The translations under genes were made by a program, and so were the position numbers. The notes beneath the pieces are model-generated. The model made no database searches, was not told where the DNA came from, and saw only the letters and a list, made by a program, of their open reading frames with translations. From a bacterium (lineage in GTDB: Bacteria; Bacillota; Clostridia; Christensenellales; CAG-138), in contig JALFDW010000044.1 in NCBI GenBank assembly GCA_022778545.1, forward strand, positions 1-64,000: a stretch of DNA of 64,000 bases, read 5' to 3'. Below are positions 40,096 through 50,094 of the stretch, piece by piece (position 1 is the first letter of the stretch; each line of letters opens with the position of its first letter).

Positions 40096-41421
40096 ATGAA
40101 ACGATTCAAAACCATGATTGCACTGCTCATGGCGGTGGCAATGCTTCTTTCCCTTGCCGCCTGCGGCGAGAAGGGGCCGGATGTGACCGGCAAGTATATC
40201 TGCGTCGGCGAAAGCTACGGTGGGGAATACGTCGAGCCTTATGCGGAAAGCTGGATCGAGCTGAAGAAGGGCGGCAAGGGCACCTATTATTCCGGCTTTG
40301 AGTTCACCCTGAAGAAGTGGAAGCTGGATGGCGAGAACTTTACAGGCACCGTGACCTTCCTCGGTATGGAAGAGGCCATGGAAGGAACGATCAAGGACGG
40401 CGTCATGGAAGTCACCTATGGCGACATGAAACTTCGTTTCGTGAAGGAAGGTGTGGAAGCGCCGACGGGCGGCACTCCTTCTGCCGGGAATGCAGGCACG
40501 GGGGATAACACCCAGAATGCAGCAGGTGTGACCGGCGTGAACGACAACGTGACCGTGGCCGGCTCCCTGGTGGATGCCTTCAGCGGTGCTGTGCCCGGCG
40601 GTTCCGCCGTTACCGCCGTGATCGAAAACCCCAGCACCTGGTATGGCTGGCTGGCTCTTACGGATTTCTGGGGCATTGACCAGGAGGAGGATTACTACGA
40701 TGCCTGGGCTTACATCAATACGGACAGCACCGGCAAGCCCTATTTTGAAGTGTTCCAGGATGGTGATTCCGAAAACGCGTTCCTCTCCATGTACATGACC
40801 ATTGAGGAGAACGGCACCTGCATTATGCCGGATATCGGCGAAAAGGACGCGTGGACGGTCGATACCTACCTCGATGCTGCGGATGCGGAAGAATATCAGG
40901 CGTTTCTGTATGACGATGGCACCTTGGCACTCAGCTATGACTACACCCGCTACGACGGCAGCTATGGCTGCACCGTCACCATGTGCTTCCGCGTCGACGG
41001 CACACAGTGGGATGAGGAAAACGACCTTCTGCCGCCACGGTATGAAGAATACAAGGCGGCACTGGCGCAGAACGGTTCGGGCAACGAGCCGGAGCCTCAG
41101 CCTGCGGCAGGTGACGACTACGGCAAGTCCAACGCCAATGCGGATGGCATCGTGGATTTCGACACGCTCAAGGCTGGCTTCACCTGGCTCACGTATCAGA
41201 CCAGCTACGAGAACGGGTATGGCCGGCCCACATACGAGGAAATTGCAGAACAGTTTGGCACGGATGGCAAAAAGACGCATGAGTCCAGCTGGGAGGATGA
41301 TTATCATGTTTATGAATGGGTCACCACAGGGGGCGATTTCCTGCTGTTAAGCTTCGAAGTGCAGTCGGATGGCTCGGAGATCTGGAACAGCAGCTCCTGG
41401 AGCAGCAGCCTGAACGATTGA
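40096..41421 (+). CDS. Lipoprotein sharing extracellular modules with the upstream zinc-ribbon protein
   Basis: Lipobox LLSLAACGE; modules described in findings. Confidence 0.75.
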   Translation: MKRFKTMIALLMAVAMLLSLAACGEKGPDVTGKYICVGESYGGEYVEPYAESWIELKKGGKGTYYSGFEFTLKKWKLDGENFTGTVTFLGMEEAMEGTIKDGVMEVTYGDMKLRFVKEGVEAPTGGTPSAGNAGTGDNTQNAAGVTGVNDNVTVAGSLVDAFSGAVPGGSAVTAVIENPSTWYGWLALTDFWGIDQEEDYYDAWAYINTDSTGKPYFEVFQDGDSENAFLSMYMTIEENGTCIMPDIGEKDAWTVDTYLDAADAEEYQAFLYDDGTLALSYDYTRYDGSYGCTVTMCFRVDGTQWDEENDLLPPRYEEYKAALAQNGSGNEPEPQPAAGDDYGKSNANADGIVDFDTLKAGFTWLTYQTSYENGYGRPTYEEIAEQFGTDGKKTHESSWEDDYHVYEWVTTGGDFLLLSFEVQSDGSEIWNSSSWSSSLND

Positions 41422-41459
41422 CGTGGTTTCTTCGCAATTAAAACAAAAAGGAGAGCAAT

Positions 41460-42137
41460 ATGCAATATAGAATCGAAGGCGGCAGCCTGCCTGCCGTAAT
41501 CATCAGCCTGGATCCCGGAGAGACCATCCTGAGCGAGGTCGGCGGGCGTACCTGGAGCCGCGGCCCGGTGCTCACGGAAACGAAAGCCGAAGGCGGCGCG
41601 GGCAAAGCGCTCGGGCGCATGTTCATGGGGGAAAGCCTGTTCATGAACCGCTACACAGCGCAGGGCCCGGCGGAGATCGCGTTCTCCTCCTCGTTCCCCG
41701 GCAGGATCGTGGCGCGGGAGTTGGCCCCGGGGCAGAGCATCGTCTGCCAGAAGCGGGCGTTCCTCTGCGGCACCTACGGTATCGAGCTCGCCGTGCATTT
41801 CCAGAAAAAACTGGGCGCGGGCCTTGTAGGCGGCGAAGGCTTCATCATGCAGCGGATCACAGGCCCCGGCCTCGTGTTCCTTGAGGTGGATGGCTATTGC
41901 CAGGAATATGACCTGCAGCCCGGCGAGCAGATCGTCTGCGATACCGGCGTGCTGGCCATCATGGACGCCACCTGCCAGATGGATGTGCAGATGGTCAAGG
42001 GCGTGAAGAACATGGTCCTCGGCGGTGAGGGTATGTTCGATACGGTCATCACAGGACCGGGCAAGGTATATCTGCAAACGATGACCGTTGCAAGGCTGGC
42101 CACGCAGATGATTCCCTACCTTCCTTTCAAGAAGTAA
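41460..42137 (+). CDS. AIM24/TIGR00266-family protein
   Basis: MQYRIEGGSLPAVIISLDPGETILSEVGG, VMDATCQMDVQMVKGVKNM, GPGKVYLQTM pattern. Confidence 0.85.
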   Translation: MQYRIEGGSLPAVIISLDPGETILSEVGGRTWSRGPVLTETKAEGGAGKALGRMFMGESLFMNRYTAQGPAEIAFSSSFPGRIVARELAPGQSIVCQKRAFLCGTYGIELAVHFQKKLGAGLVGGEGFIMQRITGPGLVFLEVDGYCQEYDLQPGEQIVCDTGVLAIMDATCQMDVQMVKGVKNMVLGGEGMFDTVITGPGKVYLQTMTVARLATQMIPYLPFKK

Positions 42138-42242
42138 AGAGCGGTTCGTTCCATAAGCCGGGCTGCAGAACGGTTTGCGGCCCGGAGATTTAACGAAAGC
42201 AGATAAAATTGGCCGAAAAGGCCTGAGTGGAGGCACAGAAAC

Positions 42243-43316
42243 ATGAAAAAATTTTTGGCGGTGCTGTTCGCAGCGCTGATGCTGTTCAGCCTGACGGCAT
42301 GTCAGGGCGGCAGCAACGCGGATCTTGAAGCGATGAAGATGCAGATGCAGCTGATGCAGCAGCAGCTTGACGAAGCGAAGAAGGCCGGCTTTGTTTCCGG
42401 CGAGCAGCAGCCTGCCCCCGCGGAAACGCCGCAGCCCGAAGTCGTGCCGCAGCCCGTAGAGAACGTTGATGCGGAGTATGTGCTTGCGATCAATTCCGTT
42501 ATCGATGGCGAAACGGTCATCCCGCTGCAAGGCGCGGAAACCTTTACGGCGGAGGCGATCATCCCCGAAGGAATGGCGGTGGAACGTTGGGAAGTGAACG
42601 GCATGCCCTACCATGAGGACATGGAGCCCACCTTCACGTTCACGGCGGAAGGGAACACGGTCGTGGAAGCCAGGCTGCGCCCGGAATTCAAGGTCACTGC
42701 GATCAACGCTGAAATGCAGTTCCTTGATGCAAAGGGCAAGCCGAAGGGTGACGCGTTCACGGAGTTTGTGTTTGAGGAAGATTATGAGAACCCCGTCACC
42801 AAGGAGACGCTGCCCGGCGGCTGGATCACCGTGAACGTTCAGGCAGTCGTGCCGAAGGGCTATGCCGTGGATTACTGGCTCATCAACGATGTGCCGTATT
42901 ACTACAACCGCACGGTATCCAACTTCACTGTGTATGACCTGAATGAGGCCACTGTGTATGAGGTCGTGCTCAAGAAGGAGAGCGCTCCCTCCTCCACGCC
43001 GAAGCCCACGGCCAAGCCCACGTCGACGCCGTATTACTATGAGCCCGCTCCGGAACCCACGCCGGAACCCGTATATTACAGCGTGAGCTGTGAAGGCTGC
43101 ACCTTCTCCGGCGGCGGATACAGCGGCGCAACCAGCGGCCGTGTGCCGGCGGGAACGGTCATTACGGTAACAAGCATATATCACGAACTCGATTCGGTGT
43201 ATTGGGTGGGCTCTATAACGGATGGCAGCTATCAGAATGACGGTGGTGGTGCCAAGTCGCATACATACACCGTAAACGGCGATTGCAACTTTATCTGCAG
43301 GCTTATTGTCAACTGA
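42243..43316 (+). CDS. Lipoprotein with coiled-coil and repeat-like beta domains
   Basis: Lipobox LFSLTACQGG, Met/Gln-rich helix, Pro-Thr linker TPKPTAKPTSTPYYYEPAPEPTPEP. Confidence 0.7.
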   Translation: MKKFLAVLFAALMLFSLTACQGGSNADLEAMKMQMQLMQQQLDEAKKAGFVSGEQQPAPAETPQPEVVPQPVENVDAEYVLAINSVIDGETVIPLQGAETFTAEAIIPEGMAVERWEVNGMPYHEDMEPTFTFTAEGNTVVEARLRPEFKVTAINAEMQFLDAKGKPKGDAFTEFVFEEDYENPVTKETLPGGWITVNVQAVVPKGYAVDYWLINDVPYYYNRTVSNFTVYDLNEATVYEVVLKKESAPSSTPKPTAKPTSTPYYYEPAPEPTPEPVYYSVSCEGCTFSGGGYSGATSGRVPAGTVITVTSIYHELDSVYWVGSITDGSYQNDGGGAKSHTYTVNGDCNFICRLIVN

Positions 43317-43436
43317 TGCCTGTGCTGCCCCGCTGATGCATTTTAAATGAGAACAGGTTTGCCGGCCGGGGCGGGGGCTCCGGCCGGCATGGAAAACGGC
43401 CATACCTGTGCCGCGAAAACAGGTGAAAGAATAAGA

Positions 43437-44375
43437 ATGAAGGAGAATGTTTTGATGAAAAAGAGATGGTTTGCATGGTTTCTTGCAGCGGTGATGCTTT
43501 CCGCGCTGCTCCCCGCCTCGGCTTTGGCGGCTGATAGCTGTACATTTAAATTCACTTCGACTGATCTGGCTGATGGCGCCGTAGGTTTTCCCTACAGCGA
43601 CAAGATCGAGTGGGAATCCAAGCATCTGGGAAGTGACATTCCGTGCGATGTTGTGTTTATGCTCGACGAGAGCAGCGACCCACTGCCTGATGGCCTGACG
43701 CTGAATGAGGACGGAACGATCAGCGGAACGCCGACCACAGCGGGAGAATACAAAATCCTCGTCAACGCAAAGCCAAAGGTGGAGAACGAACATTCGGAGT
43801 TCCCCGGTGCTGAGCATGAGTACACGATCAAAATTAATAACACTGCTTCCGTTGTAATTCCCTTTACAAAGGTCGTTCAGCAGGGCGGCAACACTGCGCC
43901 CGGTGCGGCGACCTTCCAGTTTGAGCTGTATGATTTCGGATTCTCCGGCGATTTCCAGTATGAGGTAACTGGGAATACGGTGGCTACTAACGGCGCGGGA
44001 ACATACTGCGGCAGGATCGTTATCAATGTGCCTGAAAACGAACTCGGCAACCTGAGCGAGGGCTTCATGGTACGGGAAGTGAACGACGGCAGGGCGAACT
44101 GGACCTATGCACCCGAGACCTGGTATGTGCGTGTTTATAGAGGCCAGGAAGAGGAGATCAATGTTTGGATCTCCAAAGCACCGGGCGAAAATGAGTCCTT
44201 CGATGCCATGACATTTACCAACGTCTACACCTATAACGAGTATTATCAACCCACGCCCACTCCCGAGCCCGATCTGCCGCAAACCGGCGACAGTGGATCG
44301 TTCGCGTTCATGGCCGCGTTGGCGTTGTTCGCTGCCGCTGCCTGCACAGTCAGGCTCTGCACGAAAAAACACTGA
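43437..44375 (+). CDS. LPQTG-anchored surface protein with Ig-like and pilin-like domain
   Basis: Signal peptide; GLTLNEDGTISGTPTTAGEYKILV; VVIPFTKVV...FTNVYTY; C-terminal LPQTGDSGSFAFMAALALFAAAACTVRLCTKKH. Start 43437 or 43455. Confidence 0.8.
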   Translation: MKENVLMKKRWFAWFLAAVMLSALLPASALAADSCTFKFTSTDLADGAVGFPYSDKIEWESKHLGSDIPCDVVFMLDESSDPLPDGLTLNEDGTISGTPTTAGEYKILVNAKPKVENEHSEFPGAEHEYTIKINNTASVVIPFTKVVQQGGNTAPGAATFQFELYDFGFSGDFQYEVTGNTVATNGAGTYCGRIVINVPENELGNLSEGFMVREVNDGRANWTYAPETWYVRVYRGQEEEINVWISKAPGENESFDAMTFTNVYTYNEYYQPTPTPEPDLPQTGDSGSFAFMAALALFAAAACTVRLCTKKH

Positions 44376-44481
44376 AACTTTGGCTGGAATCAACTAACAT
44401 CAGCTGAAACAAGCGACTGCCGGGCGGGGATTCAGCCTCGCCCGGCAAACCTGCTTCCTATCCATGAAAAGGACCACATGA

Positions 44482-44967
44482 ATGAGGACGAATGTAGTGA
44501 CAGGAAGAGCCCGCAGCATGATTATTTTGATTCTTGTGCTTTGCCTTGCTGCCGCCCTGGTCACAGGCTGCTTTCTGAAAAAGAAGGTGGTGGATGAGCA
44601 TATGCTGGATGGCCCGGGCATGGTATATCAAGGCTGGCTGCTGGATGAAGCGTTGGCCGGGAACTGGGCGAGCCAGGATGGCCGCTATGCGCTCACGATC
44701 GAAGGATTCCGTTTTTCCTTTGCGATCGACGGGGAGGAACTCGTCGCGATGGAGGACACAAACGGCTTCTATCATGGCTTTAACGGCACTGAACTCACCG
44801 GCCGGCAGGATCTCACGGTGTATTATTCGGAGATAAGCCGGGGGGAGGAAACGGTTGCTTCCATTGAAGAATTCTGGTATGAGGACGGGCATGTTTACAT
44901 GGTGCTGTCCTTCCCGGATGATGAAACCGAAGAAATCATTTTTGATAAGGAAGAGGAGAACGCATGA
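44482..44967 (+). CDS. Hypothetical membrane-anchored protein with lipocalin-like segment
   Basis: TM MIILILVLCLAAALVTGCFL; ATGA overlap with next gene. Confidence 0.6.
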   Translation: MRTNVVTGRARSMIILILVLCLAAALVTGCFLKKKVVDEHMLDGPGMVYQGWLLDEALAGNWASQDGRYALTIEGFRFSFAIDGEELVAMEDTNGFYHGFNGTELTGRQDLTVYYSEISRGEETVASIEEFWYEDGHVYMVLSFPDDETEEIIFDKEEENA

Positions 44968-45452
44968 GCGTAACTTTTGAAAAGCTGCCGGCGTCTGCCG
45001 CCGAATTTTCCGCGCTTGCGGACGGGGCGCTCACCAACCCCGAAAACACCTGCGCGCTGTTTTTGCTCGCGCTTAATCTGTATACACAGGATAAGGACGC
45101 CGGCCTTGCAGCCATAAACATCCTGCGCGGCCCGAGGCCGCTGAACGGCTTCGACAGCCAGTTCATCCGCGACCGGCTGCGGGACAAAGCCTACCTTCCG
45201 CTCGCTTATTTTGACGGAGCGACGCCCGATAACGGGTATGCGCCCGCTGCGCCGTATACGGTGCGGTTTTATCCCGATCCCCGGCCGCAGGACTGTGAAG
45301 CAGGGTATATGCGCCTGTTCCTGAAAACCACGGGCGCTGATTCTGCACGGCCCGTCAAGCTGCGCCAGAAGGGGAATGAATGGTTCCTTTGGGAGTATTC
45401 CAGTATTCTCTCGGGGATTCGCATCCCCACGGCAGAGGATCCCTGGGCATAA
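44964..45452 (+). CDS. Hypothetical protein (possibly DUF6935-like)
   Basis: Helical N-terminus with LFLLALNLYTQDKDAGLAAINILRGPRPLNGFDSQFIRDRL; coupled to upstream gene. Confidence 0.6.
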   Translation: MSVTFEKLPASAAEFSALADGALTNPENTCALFLLALNLYTQDKDAGLAAINILRGPRPLNGFDSQFIRDRLRDKAYLPLAYFDGATPDNGYAPAAPYTVRFYPDPRPQDCEAGYMRLFLKTTGADSARPVKLRQKGNEWFLWEYSSILSGIRIPTAEDPWA

Positions 45453-45513
45453 AGACGATATTTGTACGGCGCGTTTACAAATATAAATAGCACAGCAATC
45501 TTAGGAGGGAAAA

Positions 45514-45909
45514 ATGCAAGGTTCAAAGTTCTTGAAAGTAACAGGTATTCTGATGATCATCTTTGGCGCGATCGCGCTGATCCTGTCGATCATCGCATTT
45601 GCAGGCATTGGCCTGCTCGCGGCAATGGGCGCTTCCAGCAGTCTGCTCACCGTTTCCTGCATTCTGATGCTCGTAGGAGCGATTGCGGAACTTGTGGCGG
45701 GCATCATTGGCGTGAAGAACTGGAATAAATTGGAAAAAGCCGGTACCTGCATCGTATGGGGCGTCATCGTCATTGCGCTCTGCGTAGTTTCCAACATTCT
45801 TACCGTGGTTGGCGGCGGTGAATTCAGCGTCGTCAATCTGCTCACTGGCCTCGTGATCCCCGTTCTTTATCTGATCGGCGGCATTCAGAACAAGAAGGCC
45901 ATCGGTTAA
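45514..45909 (+). CDS. Small four-TM membrane protein
   Basis: Four hydrophobic segments; RBS AGGAGGG. Confidence 0.65.
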   Translation: MQGSKFLKVTGILMIIFGAIALILSIIAFAGIGLLAAMGASSSLLTVSCILMLVGAIAELVAGIIGVKNWNKLEKAGTCIVWGVIVIALCVVSNILTVVGGGEFSVVNLLTGLVIPVLYLIGGIQNKKAIG

Positions 45910-45921
45910 CCAAAAAAACAT

Positions 45922-45955
45922 CGCCAGCTTCTGCGCCGGAGGCTGGCGGCTTTTA
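45922..45955 (+). terminator. Rho-independent terminator
   Basis: gccagcttctgcgccggaggctggcggctttt. Confidence 0.65.
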
Positions 45956-46078
45956 TTGATAATATGCGATGCTGCATTATATAGCCCTCAATACCGGAAC
46001 AACGGGCATCGGCATATCCGCCGCATCCCGCTTTGATGGGAGAAGACCATAAAAGCAAAATCAAAAGGAGGCATATTT

Positions 46079-46801
46079 ATGGGACTGTTTGACAAGAAAT
46101 ACTGTGACGTATGCGGTGACAAGATCGGGCTTCTGGGCAACCGCAAGCTGGAGGATGGCAATCTGTGCAAGAATTGCGCAAACAAGCTCTCCCCGTTCTT
46201 TAGCGATCGCCGTAGAAGTACGGTCGAGGAGATCAAAGAGCAGCTTGCATACCGCGAAGCCAACGAAGAGAAGGTTGCTGCGTTCAACCCGACTAAGACC
46301 ATCGGCGGCAACATGAAGATCTACTTCGATGAGGACAAGCGGCAGTGGCTGGCTACGCGCGCAAGCAACTGGCGCAGCGTCAACCCGGACGTCATGGATT
46401 TTTCCCAGGTGACGGGCTGCACGCTGGATATCGACGAGAGCAAGCATGAGCTCAAGCGCAAGGACGCCGAAGGGAAGGAAGTCAGCTACAACCCTCCGCG
46501 CTATGAATATTCCTACGATTTCAACATGACGATCCATGTGAACGTGCCGTATTTCTCCGAGATCCGATTCCAGATCAACGATGATGAGATCAAGCAACGC
46601 GGCGGTACCGCTTACAGAGAGGCGCAGGCAAAGGCGGATGAGATCAAAGCCACGCTCATGCAGATCCGCGATGCGGAACGCGAAGCCGTCGTGGCGGCGA
46701 ACGCGCCCAAGGCAAGCGTGAAGTGCCCGTATTGCGGCGCGGTCGTCGTGCCGGCGGCGGACGGAAGCTGCGAGTTCTGCGGCAGCATAATCGGGGTATA
46801 A
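46079..46801 (+). CDS. DUF4428-type protein with N-terminal and C-terminal zinc ribbons
   Basis: KKYCDVCGDKIGLLGNRKLEDGNLCKNCANKLSPFF; C-terminal KCPYCGAVVVPAADGSCEFCGS. Confidence 0.75.
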   Translation: MGLFDKKYCDVCGDKIGLLGNRKLEDGNLCKNCANKLSPFFSDRRRSTVEEIKEQLAYREANEEKVAAFNPTKTIGGNMKIYFDEDKRQWLATRASNWRSVNPDVMDFSQVTGCTLDIDESKHELKRKDAEGKEVSYNPPRYEYSYDFNMTIHVNVPYFSEIRFQINDDEIKQRGGTAYREAQAKADEIKATLMQIRDAEREAVVAANAPKASVKCPYCGAVVVPAADGSCEFCGSIIGV

Positions 46802-46840
46802 ACCAATCGTATTCTCCCAGCCCTGCGGGCAGGAACGGCG

Positions 46841-46875
46841 AAAAGCCCATGAAGTTATGGCTTTGTGGGCTTTTA
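46841..46875 (+). terminator. Rho-independent terminator
   Basis: aaaagcccatgaagttatggctttgtgggctttta. Confidence 0.7.
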
Positions 46876-47091
46876 TTTATGTGAGAACCAGTTCTCTTTT
46901 CCAGAGAATCCATTCCGCGTTATTATCGTTTTTATCTATAAATATGGAAGTGTAATTAAAACATACAATGAATGAACTGGATAAAAATTCTTCTTGTTGA
47001 TTGACTCGTTCAAACGAGGCGTGATATGATGTTGATACAGATAAAGGCATCTGTTTGATAAATGTAAAACGCCATATTGTTCGGTTGATCG

Positions 47092-47309
47092 CACCGGAAG
47101 AGTCCACCCGCTGATGTTACGGCGGGCGGCGCCGAAGGGGAATGCAGAAGCTCTCAGGCACAAGGGACCGGCGCGGGACGAAGCTCCGAAAAAGTGAAGT
47201 ATTTCACACCGAAGGTGCAACCTCTGCTGCCATAAGGCAAAGAGGGAATCTCTCAGGCAAAAACGGAGGCACAAATTTCTTTATATAAGGGAAATTTGCG
47301 CCTTTTTTG
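47092..47309 (+). promoter_or_regulatory. Tandem glycine riboswitch with downstream terminator
   Basis: Two aptamer cores: gccgaaggggaatgcagaagctctcaggcacaagggac and accgaaggtgcaa...gagggaatctctcaggcaaaaacgg; then ggcacaaatttc...gaaatttgcgccttttttg. Directly upstream of the gcv operon. Confidence 0.92.
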
Positions 47310-47363
47310 TTTGCCGCAAAAACAGGGCGCATAACAAAAAATGAATATCCGAGGAGGTAGATC

Positions 47364-50012
47364 ATGAACGAACTGAAACGTACCCAACTCTACGATGCGC
47401 ATTTGGCCGCGGGAGCAAGCATGGTGGACTTTGGGGGATGGGAGATGCCTGTGCAGTATCCCAGCGGCATCGTAGCGGAGCATCTGTATACGCGCCACGC
47501 GTGCAGCCTTTTCGACGTATCCCACATGGGAAGGCTTCTTATCGAAGGGCCCGAAAGGCTGGCGTTTTTGCAGCATGTTGTCACGAGCAATGTGGCGGGG
47601 CTGGATTTGAACAAGGCGCAGTACTGCATCATTCCGGCGGAAGATGGCAGCGCCATCGACGATGCCTACCTGTATCGCTTTGAGGAAGACAGGCTGCTTC
47701 TTGTAGTGAACGCCGCCAACACAGAAAAGGATTTGGTGCACCTGAACAAAGTGGTGAAGGACTATGACTGCACCATTACCGATATTTCCAAGGAATGGGC
47801 AGCCATTGCCGTGCAGGGCCCGAAGAGCAAGGAACTGTTGATGCAGCTTTCGGGAGGCGAAGCCATAACCGAGCCCATGAAGAACGCGCTGAACACCCTT
47901 GCGCTGGAAGGACATCAGGTGAAGGCGGCAAAGACCGGCTACACCGGAGAACCGCTCGGCTATGAAATATATATCAGGAGCGCGGAAGCACAGTGGCTTT
48001 GGGACAGGCTGATTGAGCTTGGCGCAAAGCCCGCGGGCCTTGGAGCGCGCGATACGCTCAGGCTTGAAGCTGCGCTGCCGCTTTACGGGCATGAGATGGG
48101 GACTGACCCGAGCGGTAAGCCCATGCCGATATTTGCCGTGCCGCTTGCTAAGTTTGCGGTGAGCTTCTCCCCGCAGAAAGGCGAATACATCGGCCGCAAA
48201 GCCCTGAGCGAACAGTATGAAGCCTACAAGCGCATCATGAACCGTGATTTCAGCAACGATGCCGCCCTTCCGAGGCGCATACAGCCCATAACCCTGATCG
48301 ACAGGGGCGTGATGCGCGCAGGCATGGAAATATTCAAGGACGGCAAGCAGATCGGCTGGGTCACCAGCGGAACCATGGTGCCCTATTATGTTGCGGAGGG
48401 CGAAGGGCTTAAGACCGTTATAACCGATGAGACAGCTAAGCGCGCGATTGGCCTTTGCTACATCGATTCCGATGTGCTCGAAAACGATTTTGTTGAGGTG
48501 GACGTGCGCGGCAAGCGCATCAAGGCCGTTATACCGCCCTACCACATGCGCGTTGACGCGCCTCCCTTTGCGCGGCCCATACTGTACAGGCCTGAAGCGG
48601 AAGAGAAATACGCCGGCGGCGCAAACCGCGCGAAAAAGGCGTTTGAACTGCTTCAGCGTGCCGATGAAAACCATGAATGGCGTCAGAGACGCTGCATCAA
48701 CCTGATTCCTTCCGAAAATACGCCCAGCCGCGCTGTGCAGATGCTTTGCGCATCCGACCCCAGCTGCCGCTATGCCGAGCACAGGAAGATAAAGTCCTTC
48801 TATGACAAGGATGTGTTCTACTATCAGGGCACAGGCTTTATAGACGAAGTGGAGCAGCTGCTCGTGGAGCAGATGAAGCAGTACCTTGGCTGCACTGAAG
48901 TGGAGACCCGCGTGATAAGCGGCCAGATGAGCAACATGGCGGTATTCTCCGCACTTATGGATTGGAAGAACCGCCTTGACCGCAAGCACGACCCCAAGCG
49001 CCTTGGCTATGTGATGAACAACCACATCATAAAGGGCGGTCACCTTTCCGCACAGCCCATGGGCGCGCTGCATGACTATATTGCGGTGGATCCCGTCACC
49101 GAGCGCAGCGCCGTGGTCAATTTTCCCGTATGCAAGGACAATGTTTACAAGATAGACGTTGAGGAGACTAAAAAGCTGATCGACGAATACAAGCCCGAGT
49201 TCATCATTTTCGGCAAGAGTATGGTGCTGCATAAGGAGCCTGTAAGCGAGATCCGCCGCTTCGTGGACGAGCAGGGCATACAGACTACCATAATGTATGA
49301 CATGGCGCACGTTATGGGCCTCGTCGGCGAGCATTTCCAGAAACCCTTTGAGGAGGGTGCGGAGATCGTCACCGGTTCTACCCACAAGACCTTCTTTGGC
49401 CCCCAGCGCGGCGTGATCGGCGTGAATTACAAGAGGGATGAGCTCAAATACGGCCTGTGGGAGACCATTGAGAGCCGCGCGTTCCCGGGCAGCGTATCCA
49501 ATCATCACCTCGGTACGCAGCTTGGCCTGTTGATGGCAGCATACGAGATGAACACCTTCAAGGACGAATATCAGAAGGCGGTTATTGAGAATGCCAAGTC
49601 CTTCGCAAAGGCGCTCAAGGCTGAAGGCCTGAACGTCATGGGCGATCCGGCGATCGATTATACCGAAACGCATCAGGTCATCGTGTCTGTGGGCTACGGC
49701 ACAGGGCCGGAAGTCGCGAACAGGCTCGAGGAGAACAACATCATTGTCAACTATCAGGCTACGCCGGATGAGGAGGGCTTCACGGCCTCCGGCGCGCTGC
49801 GCATGGGCGTGAGCGAGATGACCCGCTTCGGCTTCGGCGCGGCCGAGTTTGCGGCGCTTGCGAAGCTGATGGCGGACTGCATACTGCGCGGGCGCGCTGT
49901 TGGCGACGAAGTGGCCAGCCTGAGGAGCAAGTACACGGAGCAGCGCTATTGCTTCACCGATGCGGAATTCACAAAGGCACTTGACCAGTTTGAAAAGCGC
50001 ATTGGCTTCTGA
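47364..50012 (+). CDS. gcvT: Fusion: GcvT aminomethyltransferase + SHMT-like PLP domain
   Basis: N-terminal ~400 aa GcvT ([31 protein letters not shown]); C-terminal ~460 aa SHMT-like ([43 protein letters not shown]). One uninterrupted 882-aa ORF. Confidence 0.9.
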   Translation: MNELKRTQLYDAHLAAGASMVDFGGWEMPVQYPSGIVAEHLYTRHACSLFDVSHMGRLLIEGPERLAFLQHVVTSNVAGLDLNKAQYCIIPAEDGSAIDDAYLYRFEEDRLLLVVNAANTEKDLVHLNKVVKDYDCTITDISKEWAAIAVQGPKSKELLMQLSGGEAITEPMKNALNTLALEGHQVKAAKTGYTGEPLGYEIYIRSAEAQWLWDRLIELGAKPAGLGARDTLRLEAALPLYGHEMGTDPSGKPMPIFAVPLAKFAVSFSPQKGEYIGRKALSEQYEAYKRIMNRDFSNDAALPRRIQPITLIDRGVMRAGMEIFKDGKQIGWVTSGTMVPYYVAEGEGLKTVITDETAKRAIGLCYIDSDVLENDFVEVDVRGKRIKAVIPPYHMRVDAPPFARPILYRPEAEEKYAGGANRAKKAFELLQRADENHEWRQRRCINLIPSENTPSRAVQMLCASDPSCRYAEHRKIKSFYDKDVFYYQGTGFIDEVEQLLVEQMKQYLGCTEVETRVISGQMSNMAVFSALMDWKNRLDRKHDPKRLGYVMNNHIIKGGHLSAQPMGALHDYIAVDPVTERSAVVNFPVCKDNVYKIDVEETKKLIDEYKPEFIIFGKSMVLHKEPVSEIRRFVDEQGIQTTIMYDMAHVMGLVGEHFQKPFEEGAEIVTGSTHKTFFGPQRGVIGVNYKRDELKYGLWETIESRAFPGSVSNHHLGTQLGLLMAAYEMNTFKDEYQKAVIENAKSFAKALKAEGLNVMGDPAIDYTETHQVIVSVGYGTGPEVANRLEENNIIVNYQATPDEEGFTASGALRMGVSEMTRFGFGAAEFAALAKLMADCILRGRAVGDEVASLRSKYTEQRYCFTDAEFTKALDQFEKRIGF

Positions 50013-50027
50013 TCTTAGCCATAAAAA

Positions 50028-50057
50028 TGCCTGCGCAGGCCTTCCTGCGCAGGCGCA
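50028..50057. other. Strong intercistronic hairpin between gcvT-SHMT and gcvH
   Basis: tgcctgcgcaggccttcctgcgcaggcgca; no following T tract on + strand. Confidence 0.6.
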
Positions 50058-50094
50058 CGATAAAATACATTATAAAATTAACGGAGGTACTACC

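Noticed and set aside
41310-44393. 1027-aa minus strand ORF
   Set aside because: Covers several + strand genes with signal peptides, RBSs and a sorting signal; Arg/His-rich nonsense composition indicates a shadow ORF. Same for 38190-40193, 47253-49673, 51884-53119, 54169-55713, 57298-60105, 6403-8292 and 32237-33508.
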